Below are positions 1-9,774 of a stretch of DNA of 64,000 nt, in pieces. The DNA lies in assembly GCA_029339195.1 (NCBI GenBank), contig JAPTJF010000051.1:1-64000 (forward strand). The letters run 5' to 3'. Made by a program: the position numbers and the translations under genes. Every line of letters begins with the position of its first letter. Position 1 is the first letter of the stretch. This stretch comes from Micractinium sp. NFX-FRZ (Eukaryota; Chlorophyta; Trebouxiophyceae; Chlorellales; Chlorellaceae). The notes below the pieces were generated by a model, which was given only the letters and a program-made list of their open reading frames with translations, did no database searches and was not told where the DNA came from.

Positions 1-182
1 CCGCCGAGCCGGCCCCCCTCACCTTGCTACCCCCGCGTGCCTTTACCCCACCCCCCCCCCCCCCCCCCCCCAACCACAGCGTGCCTTCACGCCACCAGTT
101 ATCCCCCTGCCCCTGCCCAACCACACCGTGCCTTTACGCCACCACTTACCCCCCGCCCCCTGCCCACCCTGTGCTGCTGCAG
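1..182 (+). other. Intron of TFIP11 (left edge)
   Basis: No exon is visible here. The stretch holds a long C run at about 49-72 and three imperfect copies of a C-rich motif containing GTGCCTT(T/C)ACGCCACC. It ends in a pyrimidine-rich tract and a CAG acceptor at 180-182, so it is the 3' part of an intron of the gene that continues to the right. Confidence 0.7.
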
Positions 183-3100
183 CCTGGGCGAGCTGGAGGT
201 GTCGTACCGCCAGCTGAGGGGGCTGTACCGCGAGGAGTACGTGATGTACAACCTGGCGGCGGCCGCCCTGGCGCAGGTGGGCGCATGTGTGTGCTTGCTT
301 GGTGGGTGGCTGGTCGGTGGTCCCCCACAGAACATGCAGATAAGGAGTGCATGGCAGGCAGGCGATGGGTTGACAACTTGAGGCGGCCCAAAGCTCTGCA
401 CAGGATGCCCACAGCCTGCGCTTAGCACGTTCCCACCCTGCCGCCGCCCTGCTGCACCCCTCCCCTGCCCTCCCAACAGGTGCTGCCCCGGCTGGCGCAG
501 CTGGTGGCGCAGTGGTCGCCGCTAGATGCCCCGCAGCTTCCGGTCGCCGAGTTTGCCAGCTGGCGGCCGCTGCTGGAAAGCGAGTCGGCGCAGCAGGGCT
601 CCGTGTTTGGCGGCGGCGGCGGCGGCGGCGCTGACCTGGGGGATGCAAGCGACCCGTACACCCAGCTAGTGGTGGAGCTGGTGCTGCCGCCCGTGAGGAA
701 GGAGCTCACAAACAGCTGGGACCCACGGTGAGCCTGCACCGAGGGGGGTGCGGGGAGGAATGCTGGTTTGGGAAGCGGGGCAGCGGGGGGTGATGGAAGG
801 GGGAGTTGGGCGATGGCGGCAGCGGGGTGCTTGGGTGTGGCATGAGGCATATGGGAGGCCACTGCCACACTCCTGACCTCCCCTCTTACCACTCCCTGTA
901 TCCTTCTCTTTTTTTCCCCAAGCAGGGACGCCGCCCGGCTGGAGCGCTTCATCGAGGCGTGGGAGCCGCTGCTGCCGGGTGCTGCGCTGCGGTACATCAT
1001 GGAGTCGCTTGTACTGCCCCGCCTGCGCCTGGCGGTACAGGCCTGGGACCCGCTGAGGGACCCGGTGGCCCTGCACACATGGGTGCACCCCTGGCTGGTG
1101 CGTGGGGGTGGGGTGGGGGTGGGGGTGGGGGGTATGCTTGTGCAATGTGTGGTCGAGAGTGCGACGGTGGCTCAGTGGGTTTGGGGCAGGCAGCCCTGCA
1201 CACATGGGTGCACCCCTGGCTGGTGTGTGGGGTATGGGCAGTGGTGATTGGAGTGTGTGTTTGCATCATTGGCTGAGTGTGCGGCGGTGGCCGGGTGGGT
1301 TTGGGGGCAGGCAGCCCTGCACAAGTGGGTGCACCCCTGGCGGGTGCGTGGGGCGGGGGGGAGTCGTGGGGGCACTGTATACATGAATTGTTGGACAGTA
1401 GGCAGTGCAGGCCTGCCTGAATTGCCTGAGTACAGCCCTCACCTGCTCACTCCTGCCCGCTGTGCCCGCTGTGCCTGCTGTCCCGCCCTGGCTGCAGCCC
1501 TTCCTGGGCGCCCAGATGGCCGAGCTCTGGCCCGTCATCCGCTTCAAGTTTGCCTCCGCCCTGCAAGCCTGGCACCCCTCCGACCAGAGCGCGCACGTCA
1601 TACTGGCGCCCTGGCACAAGGTGGGGCAGTGGGGGCTCTTATGGGGAGGGAGGGCAGCGGGAGAGGGACGCTGGAAGGAGGGAGGGAAGAAAGAGTGGCT
1701 TGCAGGTTTCGGGGGACTGATGAGGGGCAGAGCACTGCTTGGCAGACCTGCAGTGTCGGCAAGCAATCGTATCAGAGGTGGTGGTCAAACCGGGACAACG
1801 CAAAACCTAACCCCAGTCAACCCCAACACCCACCCAAGCACTCACCCCCTCGCACCCCTGCCCCCTGCCCCCAGGTGTTTGACCGCAAAGACTGGGAGGC
1901 GCTGCTGGCTCGCTCCGTGGTGCCCAAGCTGGCCTATGCCTTGCAGGAGCTGGTGATCAACCCGGTGCACCAGGAGCTGGACCCCCTGCACTGGGTGCTG
2001 GCCTGGCAGGACGTGATGCCTCTGAGCCAGGTGGGCCGGTGTTGGTGGGCGCGGAGGGAGGGACAGTGACCGTGCTAGTAGTGGCGCTGCTTTGCAGCAC
2101 TTGGTGCCGTCCTGGCAGGATGTGATGCCTGTGAGCCAGGTGGGTTGGCTGGCACGGGCAGGAGAGGTGGGTGGGGCGGCAGGTGAAGCGTCTTGGATGC
2201 ACTGGGAGCTGGACCCGCTGCACCGGGTGCTGGCCTGGCCGGTGTTTGTTGCCGCTGTGGGGTTCTGACTTGCAACATGACCTCCCCTGCCGCCCTCCCG
2301 GCGTTCCCCCCTCCGCCCCCTGCAGATGGCCTCCCTCTTTGAGCAGTACTTCTTCCCCAAGTGGCACGCCGTGCTGCGCCACTGGCTGTCCAACAGCCCC
2401 AACTATGACGAGGTCACCCGATGGTGAGGCTGAGAGGTGCTGGTTGTGTTACTGGAGAGCCGGTGCGGAGGGTGGCGCAGGGTCTAGGGTTCGTTGGTGG
2501 CAGGTGTGGGTGGGTAGAGGGCAAACGTGGGAGGGTGGGAGGATCAAGGGTCCCATGTGTGTCCTGGTTTCATGCCTGCTGCTCACCCTGCACCACACAT
2601 GCCTGAGTGCCCGGCTACGTTGCCGGTCAGCCCCTCCATGCTGCCCACCCCTGGCCCGGTACTGCCCCATGTGTGCCTCCCTGCCTCCTGCTAGCCGACT
2701 GCACCCTTGGCTGGATTCCCTCCCCAACTCCTTGCCCTGTTGCTGTAATCCTGGGCATCTTCTTTTCTTCTTCTTCTGCCCCCTCCCCGCAGGTACCTGG
2801 GCTGGAAGTCGTTGTTTCCTCAGGACCTGCTGGACCAGGAGCGCATACGGGCGCAGGTGGGGGCCGCCCTTGCTCGCTGCCCCTGTGTGTTGAGGCAGAG
2901 TCCTGCTTCCTCCGTGCATTGTTAGACCTGCGTGCCCCCTGTGTTTGGATGATGTTTGGTTGACCTCCCATCTCGCAATGCCCCGCCTCTCTCCATTCCT
3001 AAGTCCTGTCCCTCCGTCCTCCCCTGTTTGCTTCCCGCTGCAGATGAGCGCCGCCCTCAACATGATGAACTCCTCGGTGGGTGGCGGCCCGCCCCCCTCC

Positions 3101-4190
3101 TCGTGGACCGCTCCCCCGCCGCCCCAGCCAGCGGCAGCGGCAGCCGGCGCGGGCGGCTACGGAGCGGGCGGTGCATCTGCAGCATCGCACTACGATGCGT
3201 CAGATCTCACACTGCGGCAGGTGGGTGGGTGGATGGACTGGGGTGGGTATGGCAGGGGAGCTAGGGTTGGCAGGGGAGCTAGGGTTTGCAAGTTGCCAGG
3301 GCGCCTGCCGCAAACCAGGCACTGAGGCGTGAAGCGGCACCGGCAAAGCCAGCAGCGTGCTCGGATGCATGGGGCCTCGCCCTGCGGCGGACGGGTGGGT
3401 GGGCACACGGGGCGTTGCAGCGTTGCTGGGCGTGCTTGGGCAAAGCCTAGGCCCGGGGTGGCCAGAGGGCCAGAGGGCGGCGCTGTCCCGCCGTAGCTCA
3501 CGCCTCTGTACCGCCGTACCGCTGCTCACGTTTCTGTACTGGTGTACCGCTGTTCCGTTGTACTGCAGCTGGTGGAGCAGTACGCCGAGGAGGCGGGCGT
3601 CACGTTCATGCCCAAGCCGGGACGCACACACGAGGGGCTGCAGGTGCGCTGCTTGGGGCAACACGTTAATATTATAGTGTGCCTGGGCTTTGCTGGCGGG
3701 TTTCTGGTCTGCTGCTGTTACAAAGGGGTGCAGCTGGCCGGCGCCGCCCGCCACGCCGCACTGCATGCTGCGTGCTGGGCTGCTTCAGCCTGCCACGGGG
3801 CAGCATAGCGCAGCGCGGCCACAGCAAGCGCCCGGGTGCCTCGTGCCCTGTATGTGCTGGACGCCCCCGTGCATGCCAGCAAGGCGTATGGTGGTCTGCG
3901 CTTTCATGAGTTGATCACCGCTGCCTCCCTCCCCTTGCATGTCGCCTGCGGCCTAGTGAGCTGTGTGGCGGTGAACATGTGGCACCTCATGCCACTGCTA
4001 GTTACCTCACATTGTGTGCATCCCCCGCTTTCTGCAGATGTATGGCTTTGGCCTGGTGAGCTGCGTGGTGGACAATGTGCGGCACGTGGTGAAGGCGCAG
4101 CTGGGCGGCGACCAGGGCTGGGCCACGGTCAGCCTGGAGCAGCTGTTGGAGGAGCACCACAAGCGGCAGAAGGCGGGGCGGGGCAAGTAG
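183..4190 (+). CDS. TFIP11: TFIP11/NTR1-like spliceosome disassembly factor, C-terminal part (5' end outside window)
   Basis: Tuftelin-interacting protein 11 (yeast Ntr1, plant NTR1/STIPL) activates the DEAH helicase Prp43/DHX15 to release intron-lariat spliceosomes in the nucleus. Ten exons are visible: 183-276, 480-727, 926-1097, 1498-1620, 1875-2030, 2326-2423, 2793-2856, 3044-3220, 3569-3643, 4038-4190. The joined protein reads through the conserved GCFC-type domain, with landmarks [37 protein letters not shown] and a C-terminal end with [20 protein letters not shown], typical of this family. The G-patch and coiled-coil N-terminus must lie left of the window. A Gly/Ala/Pro-rich low-complexity insert sits in exon 3044-3220. 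Introns after exons 926-1097, 1875-2030 and 3569-3643 contain degenerate copies of the adjacent exon edges. The stop is TAG at 4188-4190; no TGTAA signal is seen just after it. Identity is secure; exon edges are manual. Confidence 0.88.
1187..1346 (+). repeat. Two intronic copies of the 3' edge of the preceding TFIP11 exon
   Basis: The end of exon 926-1097 plus its donor (about 1068-1100, GCCCTGCACACATGGGTGCA and onward) recurs at 1193-1225 and 1314-1346 with few changes. Each copy is preceded by a CAG and followed by GTGTGT or GTGCGT, so each looks like a 30-nt cassette exon. They lie inside the intron before exon 1498-1620. Confidence 0.8.
2111..2242 (+). repeat. Intronic copies of TFIP11 exon 1875-2030
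   Basis: Positions 2111-2145 repeat the exon's last bases (GATGTGATGCCTGTGAGCCAG then GTGGG), and 2203-2242 repeat a more upstream part (GGAGCTGGACCCGCTGCACC and onward) of about 1972-2012. Both are imperfect and lie in the intron before exon 2326-2423. Confidence 0.7.
3948..3995 (+). repeat. Intronic partial copy of the last TFIP11 exon
   Basis: The stretch with GGCCTAGTGAGCTGTGTGGC matches GGCCTGGTGAGCTGCGTGGT in the last exon (about 4050-4090) with scattered changes and a following GTGGCACCTC/GTGCGGCACG match. It precedes the real exon by roughly 100 bases. Confidence 0.6.
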
Positions 4191-4798
4191 CGCCGCGCAC
4201 GCACGAGTCCACACCGGCGGCGGCAGCGCCGCCGGCAAGAGCAGGGGGGCCGTTCTGCCTTGTGCAGCCGTTGAAAAGTTGCGCATGTCAACATCGCGTC
4301 CCTAAATCAAGGCGCATAGCATCCTGGGAAGGATGCTGGCACTGAGCGTTTGCCGCCCGTTTTGCGGAAGGTACTACCGCTAGTGGCCTGGCAGCCGCCG
4401 TGTGCTGGGCCATGCACACTCCAGGGCAGGACCAGATCCCCCTTGCTCTTCCTGGCGATGGCAGAACTTTGCAGAGCAGGATACTGAACGCAGGCATGTG
4501 ATTGCATGAAGACGGTGGCCGAAATGCGGGAGCGGCTGGCAATGCTGGCCAGCTGTGCTGCATTCATGGCAAGCCTCGCATCACGGCACAAAGTGTTTGC
4601 CCTTTCCCCAACATGCTGCTGCCCGTTGCGAGCTGTTTACTTGTTTGGGCAGCATATTTGTGCTGCGGGACGACAGGCGGGGTCGACGTGGGGGGCTGCA
4701 CCGCGATGTGCGGCGCCGCTCATCTGCGGCGCTGACGAGGCGCAGCGTGGGCGGCAGCAGGGGTTTGCCAGGGTGCCGCCCACCTAGAGGGACGCAAG
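4191..4798 (+). other. TFIP11 3' region and decayed upstream part of array unit A
   Basis: From about 4500 the sequence is homologous to the coding N-terminal half of units B and D (for example MLLPVASCLLVWAAYL versus MLLAVASCLCVWAAYL). The frame is disturbed: there is one base fewer at the CTCGCATCACGG site, an extra stretch near 4686-4698, and a TGA at 4733-4735 in the family frame. It therefore looks like a degenerate 5' part of unit A. Confidence 0.55.
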
Positions 4799-5503
4799 GT
4801 GATTTGTATTCTCGAAACGCATTTGGACAGTATGTTGGGTATGCTGTGCGCGAGTGTGCTTCATGCAGGCGCCCAGCGCGCCGCGTTTGTCACAGGCGTC
4901 CGCTCCGCGGGGCCGGGCAGCCCCTCCAAGTCCACCCACTCGCTGCGGCGGCCCAGTGTGCTGGGCGCAAGCTCCACGCCGCCTGGCGTGCACCGCGCTA
5001 GGCTGTCCGCCGCCACTGCTGCCGCAGGCAGTGCTGCCGGCAGCAGCGGCGGCTCTCGTGCATCCCGCCCGTACCGTACGATCCTGCAGCAGCTCGGCAC
5101 ACTGCAGGTGCTTGGCTTGGTTCCAAACGCCCTGTGCAGCAGGCTGCCTGTGCCTGCCTGCATGCCTGCCTGCCTGCCGTTGATGTAAGGAGGCAAGCCT
5201 TGCTGGCTGCCTCCACTCTTGCCGCTTGACGTGAGCTTGTTTCTCCTTGGCCTGCAGGAAGGCGTGGTGTCCCTGACAGCGAGTGTGGAGCAACTGAACC
5301 GTGCAATGGACGCACAGGATGGCAACCAAGGCCCAGGGCCCATCTGGTGGCGCTTGTTGTTCAAGTACGGATTTGGAACGCTTGTTGGCTTCTCCAGCGT
5401 AGCATGTCTCCTGGCCGTTGTTTTCTGGGATGCCTGCAATCTTCTCCCTCTTGCCTTTCTCAGCCTGTGCACGTGCATACTAGCATTGAACCGGTCCCCA
5501 TAA
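4799..5503 (+). CDS. Array unit A: small membrane protein of unknown family
   Basis: I do not recognise this family. Exons are 4799-5107 and 5258-5503; the first may begin at the ATG at 4832 (MLGMLCAS), since 4799 is a GTG in the same open frame. The protein has a basic Ser/Pro-rich segment (SAGPGSPSKSTHSLRR), an Ala/Ser/Gly linker, an amphipathic stretch LQQLGTLQ-EGVVSLTASVEQLNRAM that looks like a short coiled coil, then one or two hydrophobic helices at the C-terminus (FGTLVGFSSVACLLAVVFW and LLPLAFLSLCTCILAL) before TAA. The intron contains GCCTGCCTGCC repeats, as in the other units. Compared with units B and D the N-terminal half is degenerate upstream. A TGTAA signal lies at 5830-5834. 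Its intron position and exon 2 start (after ACTGCAG) match all other units. Confidence 0.6.
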
Positions 5504-6132
5504 CTGGCCCTCCCCCAGCTCATGTTGCCCTGGTCCCACTTTGTTTTTGCACTTCCGGTACCCACGTGCGTGCCCCTCCACTGCCTGCTCATCTGATTCA
5601 CCCCACGCGACTGCTGCCCACAGCAGCAGCCTGCTCCCGGATCTGCTGCTTTCACACTCCCACCGTGCTGCATCAACACGTGTGAAGTGGGGTGGATGCG
5701 CCTGTGCCTGTGCTTTGAGGAAACACAGAAAGGCTCTCTGCTCGATTTGACAAAGTGCGGGCGGTGCTGTGGCATTGCAGAATGCCGGCACCAGAGCAGC
5801 TGATCGCAGTGCTGCAAGGCCTGTATACTTGTAATCACACCATCCGCTGCTGCAGCGTGCACGTGCGCAGCAGCCTGAGCCACCGCAAGCCAAGCCCGCT
5901 GCCACCTGAGCACGGCACGCAAACAGAGGTTGAGGTGCAGTGCCGGTGGCCAGACGGGTCAGTGGTTGATGTTTGGAGAAGCACGCGACGGCTTTGCAGT
6001 ATTGGGAAAGGCAATTGAGGCAGCGGGGGCGGCAGGGTGAGTGGGGTGCTTACTGGGCAGTGGGCGGAAGGGCAGAGCTGGAGCCCCTGGGGGCAGGAGC
6101 GCAACCATGCATGAAGCGAAGCGCATGGCGTA
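5504..6132 (+). other. Unit A 3' region and unit B 5' region
   Basis: This stretch holds the TGTAA signal at 5830-5834. A short open frame from ATG 5969 (MFGEARDGFAVLGKAIEAAG) runs to a strong GTGAGT donor at 6037-6042 and could be a 5' exon of unit B; no join could be fixed. Long antisense open frames across 4861-5922 look like shadows of GC-rich DNA. Confidence 0.4.
5830..5834 (+). promoter_or_regulatory. TGTAA polyadenylation signal, unit A
   Basis: TGTAA is the usual green-algal nuclear poly(A) signal; it lies 327 bases after the unit A stop. The same element is present in copy 2 at 9096-9100. Confidence 0.5.
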
Positions 6133-7450
6133 GTGAAGTGGCACGCTCTCAACATCAAGACACGGCGCCCAGCTTACAAGCCCAGCCTCACGGTCGGGCT
6201 GCAGGCAAGTAGCGCGTTGGATGCATCAAGACTGGCGGCAGCGGCGCCGGCCAGCCAGGCAGAGAGCCAGGCCAAGGAGGGGGGCCCTGGGGCGCTGCTG
6301 GCGCCCCTGCCCCATGCTGCGGAATTTGCCTACAGTGTTTCCCTGCCGTACGTCGCAACACCTTTAGACTGGCATTCTCAGATTCGTGCTGGCATACGCT
6401 GGCAGGAGCCTGGAGGGAACAGCGGGCCGATTTGTACACATGCGCATGTGGCACGACGCCTGGCCGGCAGTGTTGCATTCGCAGCAAACCTCGCATCAAC
6501 GGCACAAAGTGCCTGCCCGGTCGCCAACATGCTGCTGGCCGTTGCGAGCTGCCTGTGTGTTTGGGCAGCGTATTTGTGGTGGGGGACGACAGGCGGGGTT
6601 GCACCGCAATGTGCGGCGCCGCTCATCTGCGGCGCTGATGGGGCGCAGCGTGGGCGGCGCGAGGGGTTTGCCTCAGGTGCGGTTCCGAAACGGGAACGCA
6701 CGGTGCTGTGCTTTCTCGGACCTCAGTTGGTCAATATGTTGGGTATGCTATGGGCGAGCGTGCGCCATGCCGGCGCCCAGCGCGCCGCGTTTCTCTCGGG
6801 CATCCGCTCCGCTGGACCAGGCAGCCCGGCCAAAGCCGCCTACCAGCTGCGGTGGCGCAGCGAGATGGGCGGGAGCATCATGCCGCCGGGCTTGCAAAGC
6901 CCTAGTCTGGCCGCCAAGCCTGCTGCTGCCGGCGGTGCTGCCGGCAGCGGCGACGGCTCTGGTGCCTGCGACCGGGACCACTCCGTCATGAAGCAGCTCG
7001 CAGCACTGCAGGTGAATGATCTCATGTGCACTGCTTTGTAGAGGAAACTGCCCGCCTGCATGCCCTCCCGCCCCCCTGCCTGCCTGCCTGCCTGCCTGCC
7101 CGCCTGCCCGCCCGCTTGTCTGCCCCCCGACCGCCTGCGCACATCCAACGCCGTGTGTGAGCTTTTTACTGTTTGCCCTGCAGGACGACGTGGCATCCCT
7201 GACAACGGCTGTGCACCGGCTGAGACGCAAGGTGGAAGCACAGGCCGGCAAGCAAGACCCACAGCTCACTGAGCTCCTCGAGTTGCGGCGGATTGAGAAC
7301 AAGTATGCCTGGCCAACGGCTAATGGCATCCTTGCTGCAGTATACGGCACGGCTGCTGCTTTGACGGTCCCCACATTCCAGCCCCTGCTTGCCTTGCTAG
7401 CCTGTGTCCATCTGGCTCTTTGTATCGGCACATACAAAGCTAATCCATAG
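6133..7450 (+). CDS. Array unit B: unknown membrane protein, full-length form (about 381 aa)
   Basis: Not recognised. Exons are 6133-7011 and 7184-7450, closing in frame at TAG 7448-7450. The first ATG in the frame is used; an upstream exon ending at 6036 is possible. The N-terminal quarter is polar and Ala-rich. From residue 133 there is a hydrophobic helix (MLLAVASCLCVWAAYLWWG), then a Cys/Gly/Arg stretch, the family signature RTVLCFLGPQLVNMLGML, the Ser/Pro segment FLSGIRSAGPGSPAKAA, a Gly/Ala linker and MKQLAALQ-DDVASLTTAVHRLRRKV, a likely coiled coil. The end is a hydrophobic region (ILAAVYGTAAAL and LLALLACVHLALCIG). Unit D has the same length in exon 1 without indels, and most changes keep residue type, which supports translation of this frame. 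The intron is rich in GCCTGCCTGCC and contains the decoy-like run at 7074-7120. Confidence 0.6.
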
Positions 7451-7923
7451 CCAGCCCTCCTCCGGGCTCATGGTACCCTTGCCACCCTCTCGGTTTGACC
7501 GTGCTGGTGTCACATGCATGCTACGCGGCCTGCGTGTCTCAAAAGTCGCGGCGCCACGGCTGCCTGCAGCGGCCTCCAGCACCAGTCTCCGCCACTGCCA
7601 CTGTCACTGTAATGCTGAATTTAATGTAACGATGAGGCAAGGGCTCCTGTCCCTGTGACTTGCATACAGCCTGCGTGTGCTGGGCCATGCGTGTTTTAGG
7701 CCAGGCCAAGAGTTACCTTGATCTACCTGAGATAGCAGAAATTTGGAGGACAGTGATGCTAAAGTTAGGCATCTGAATGCGTGAAACCAGTGGCCAAACC
7801 GTGGGAGCGGCGGGTAACGCTGGCAGCAAGTGTTGCATTCATTGCAAAGCCTTCCATGACGCCACAAACTGCCTCCCTTCCCCTACATGCTGCTAGAGCT
7901 TGATGCGTGTTTGATCAGATCAT
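7451..7923 (+). other. Unit B 3' region and decayed 5' part of unit C
   Basis: TGTAA signals lie at 7608-7612 and 7625-7629. From about 7672 the sequence is homologous to the region upstream of unit A (GTGTGCTGGGCCATGC) but diverged. In-frame stops (for example the TGA a few codons before 7924) show that the N-terminal half seen in B and D is not preserved here. Confidence 0.5.
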
Positions 7924-8769
7924 TTGTGCGACGGGACGACAGGCCGGGTTGACTGGGGGCCGCCCCGCAATGTGTGGTGCCGCTCACCTCCGGCGCTGAC
8001 GGGGCGCATCGCTGGCGGCAGCAGGCAAAGGGGCCCCGGTTCAATCACGAAGCGGGAGCCCAAGGTGCTGTGCTTTCTCGGACCTCGGGTGGCCAATATG
8101 CCTGGTATGCTGTGCGCGAGTGTGCTTCATGCAGGCGCCCAGCGCGCCGCGTTTGTCACAGGCGTCCGCTCCGCGGGGCCGGGCAGCCCCTCCAAGTCCA
8201 CCCACTCGCTGCGGCGGCCCAGTGTGCTGGGCGCAAGCTCCACGCCGCCTGGCGTGCACCGCGCTAGGCTGTCCGCCGCCACTGCTGCCGCAGGCAGTGC
8301 TGCCGGCAGCAGCGGCGGCTCTCGTGCATCCCGCCCGTACCGTACGATCCTGCAGCAGCTCGGCACACTGCAGGTGCTTGGCTTGGTTCCAAACGCCCTG
8401 TGCAGCAGGCTGCCTGTGCCTGCCTGCATGCCTGCCTGCCTGCCGTTGATGTAAGGAGGCAAGCCTTGCTGGCTGCCTCCACTCTTGCCGCTTGACGTGA
8501 GCTTGTTTCTCCTTGGCCTGCAGGAAGGCGTGGTGTCCCTGACAGCGAGTGTGGAGCAACTGAACCGTGCAATGGACGCACAGGATGGCAACCAAGGCCC
8601 AGGGCCCATCTGGTGGCGCTTGTTGTTCAAGTACGGATTTGGAACGCTTGTTGGCTTCTCCAGCGTAGCATGTCTCCTGGCCGTTGTTTTCTGGGATGCC
8701 TGCAATCTTCTCCCTCTTGCCTTTCTCAGCCTGTGCACGTGCATACTAGCATTGAACCGGTCCCCATAA
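7924..8769 (+). CDS. Array unit C: unknown membrane protein, near-duplicate of unit A
   Basis: Exons are 7924-8373 and 8524-8769. From 8104 onward it is identical to unit A, so it encodes the same Ser/Pro segment, coiled-coil-like stretch and C-terminal hydrophobic hairpin. Upstream of that it has its own open sequence with the family signature PKVLCFLGPRVANMPGML. The first codon of the open frame at 7924 is TTG, so the true start is uncertain; the first in-frame ATG is the one in VANMPGML (8098). The TGTAA signal is at 9096-9100. Confidence 0.55.
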
Positions 8770-9774
8770 CTGGCCCTCCCCCAGCTCATGTTGCCCTGGT
8801 CCCACTTTGTTTTTGCACTTCCGGTACCCACGTGCGTGCCCCTCCACTGCCTGCTCATCTGATTCACCCCACGCGACTGCTGCCCACAGCAGCAGCCTGC
8901 TCCCGGATCTGCTGCTTTCACACTCCCACCGTGCTGCATCAACACGTGTGAAGTGGGGTGGATGCGCCTGTGCCTGTGCTTTGAGGAAACACAGAAAGGC
9001 TCTCTGCTCGATTTGACAAAGTGCGGGCGGTGCTGTGGCATTGCAGAATGCCGGCACCAGAGCAGCTGATCGCAGTGCTGCAAGGCCTGTATACTTGTAA
9101 TCACACCATCCGCTGCTGCAGCGTGCACGTGCGCAGCAGCCTGAGCCACCGCAAGCCAAGCCCGCTGCCACCTGAGCACGGCACGCAAACAGAGGTTGAG
9201 GTGCAGTGCCGGTGGCCAGACGGGTCAGTGGTTGATGTTTGGAGAAGCACGCGACGGCTTTGCAGTATTGGGAAAGGCAATTGAGGCAGCGGGGGCGGCA
9301 GGGTGAGTGGGGTGCTTACTGGGCAGTGGGCGGAAGGGCAGAGCTGGAGCCCCTGGGGGCAGGAGCGCAACCATGCATGAAGCGAAGCGCATGGCGTAGT
9401 GAAGTGGCACGCTCTCAACATCAAGACACGGCGCCCAGCTTACAAGCCCAGCCTCACGGTCGGGCTGCAGGCAAGTAGCGCGTTGGATGCATCAAGACTG
9501 GCGGCAGCGGCGCCGGCCAGCCAGGCAGAGAGCCAGGCCAAGGAGGGGGGCCCTGGGGCGCTGCTGGCGCCCCTGCCCCATGCTGCGGAATTTGCCTACA
9601 GTGTTTCCCTGCCGTACGTCGCAACACCTTTAGACTGGCATTCTCAGATTCGTGCTGGCATACGCTGGCAGGAGCCTGGAGGGAACAGCGGGCCGATTTG
9701 TACACATGCGCATGTGGCACGACGCCTGGCCGGCAGTGTTGCATTCGCAGCAAACCTCGCATCAACGGCACAAA
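8104..9774 (+). repeat. Long direct repeat, copy 2 (1,671 bp)
   Basis: This is the second copy of 4838-6508. The first clear mismatch on the right is at 9775 (C, against G at 6509); on the left at 8103. Identity through introns and intergenic DNA points to a recent duplication or gene conversion. Confidence 0.9.

Larger units (their letters stand above)
4838..6508 (+). repeat. Long direct repeat, copy 1 (1,671 bp)
   Basis: As far as can be read by eye, this block is identical to 8104-9774 at a constant offset of 3266 bases, including the intron and intergenic DNA. It covers unit A from its start region to the middle of unit B exon 1. Homology continues beyond the right end in diverged form to 7450/10740, and left of it in diverged form. 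Confidence 0.9.

Noticed and set aside
4861..5922. 353-codon open frame on the minus strand across unit A (and its copy at 8127-9188)
   Set aside because: It runs antisense to a spliced gene, has no recognisable composition or motif, and long open antisense frames are expected in GC-rich DNA; duplication simply copies it.
6198..6300. Apparent similarity of the DNA after GCAAGTAGCGC in unit B to the end of TFIP11 (4183-4250)
   Set aside because: Only about 11 bases match exactly and the rest is GGC/GCC-rich, so chance is likely; no protein-level match was found.
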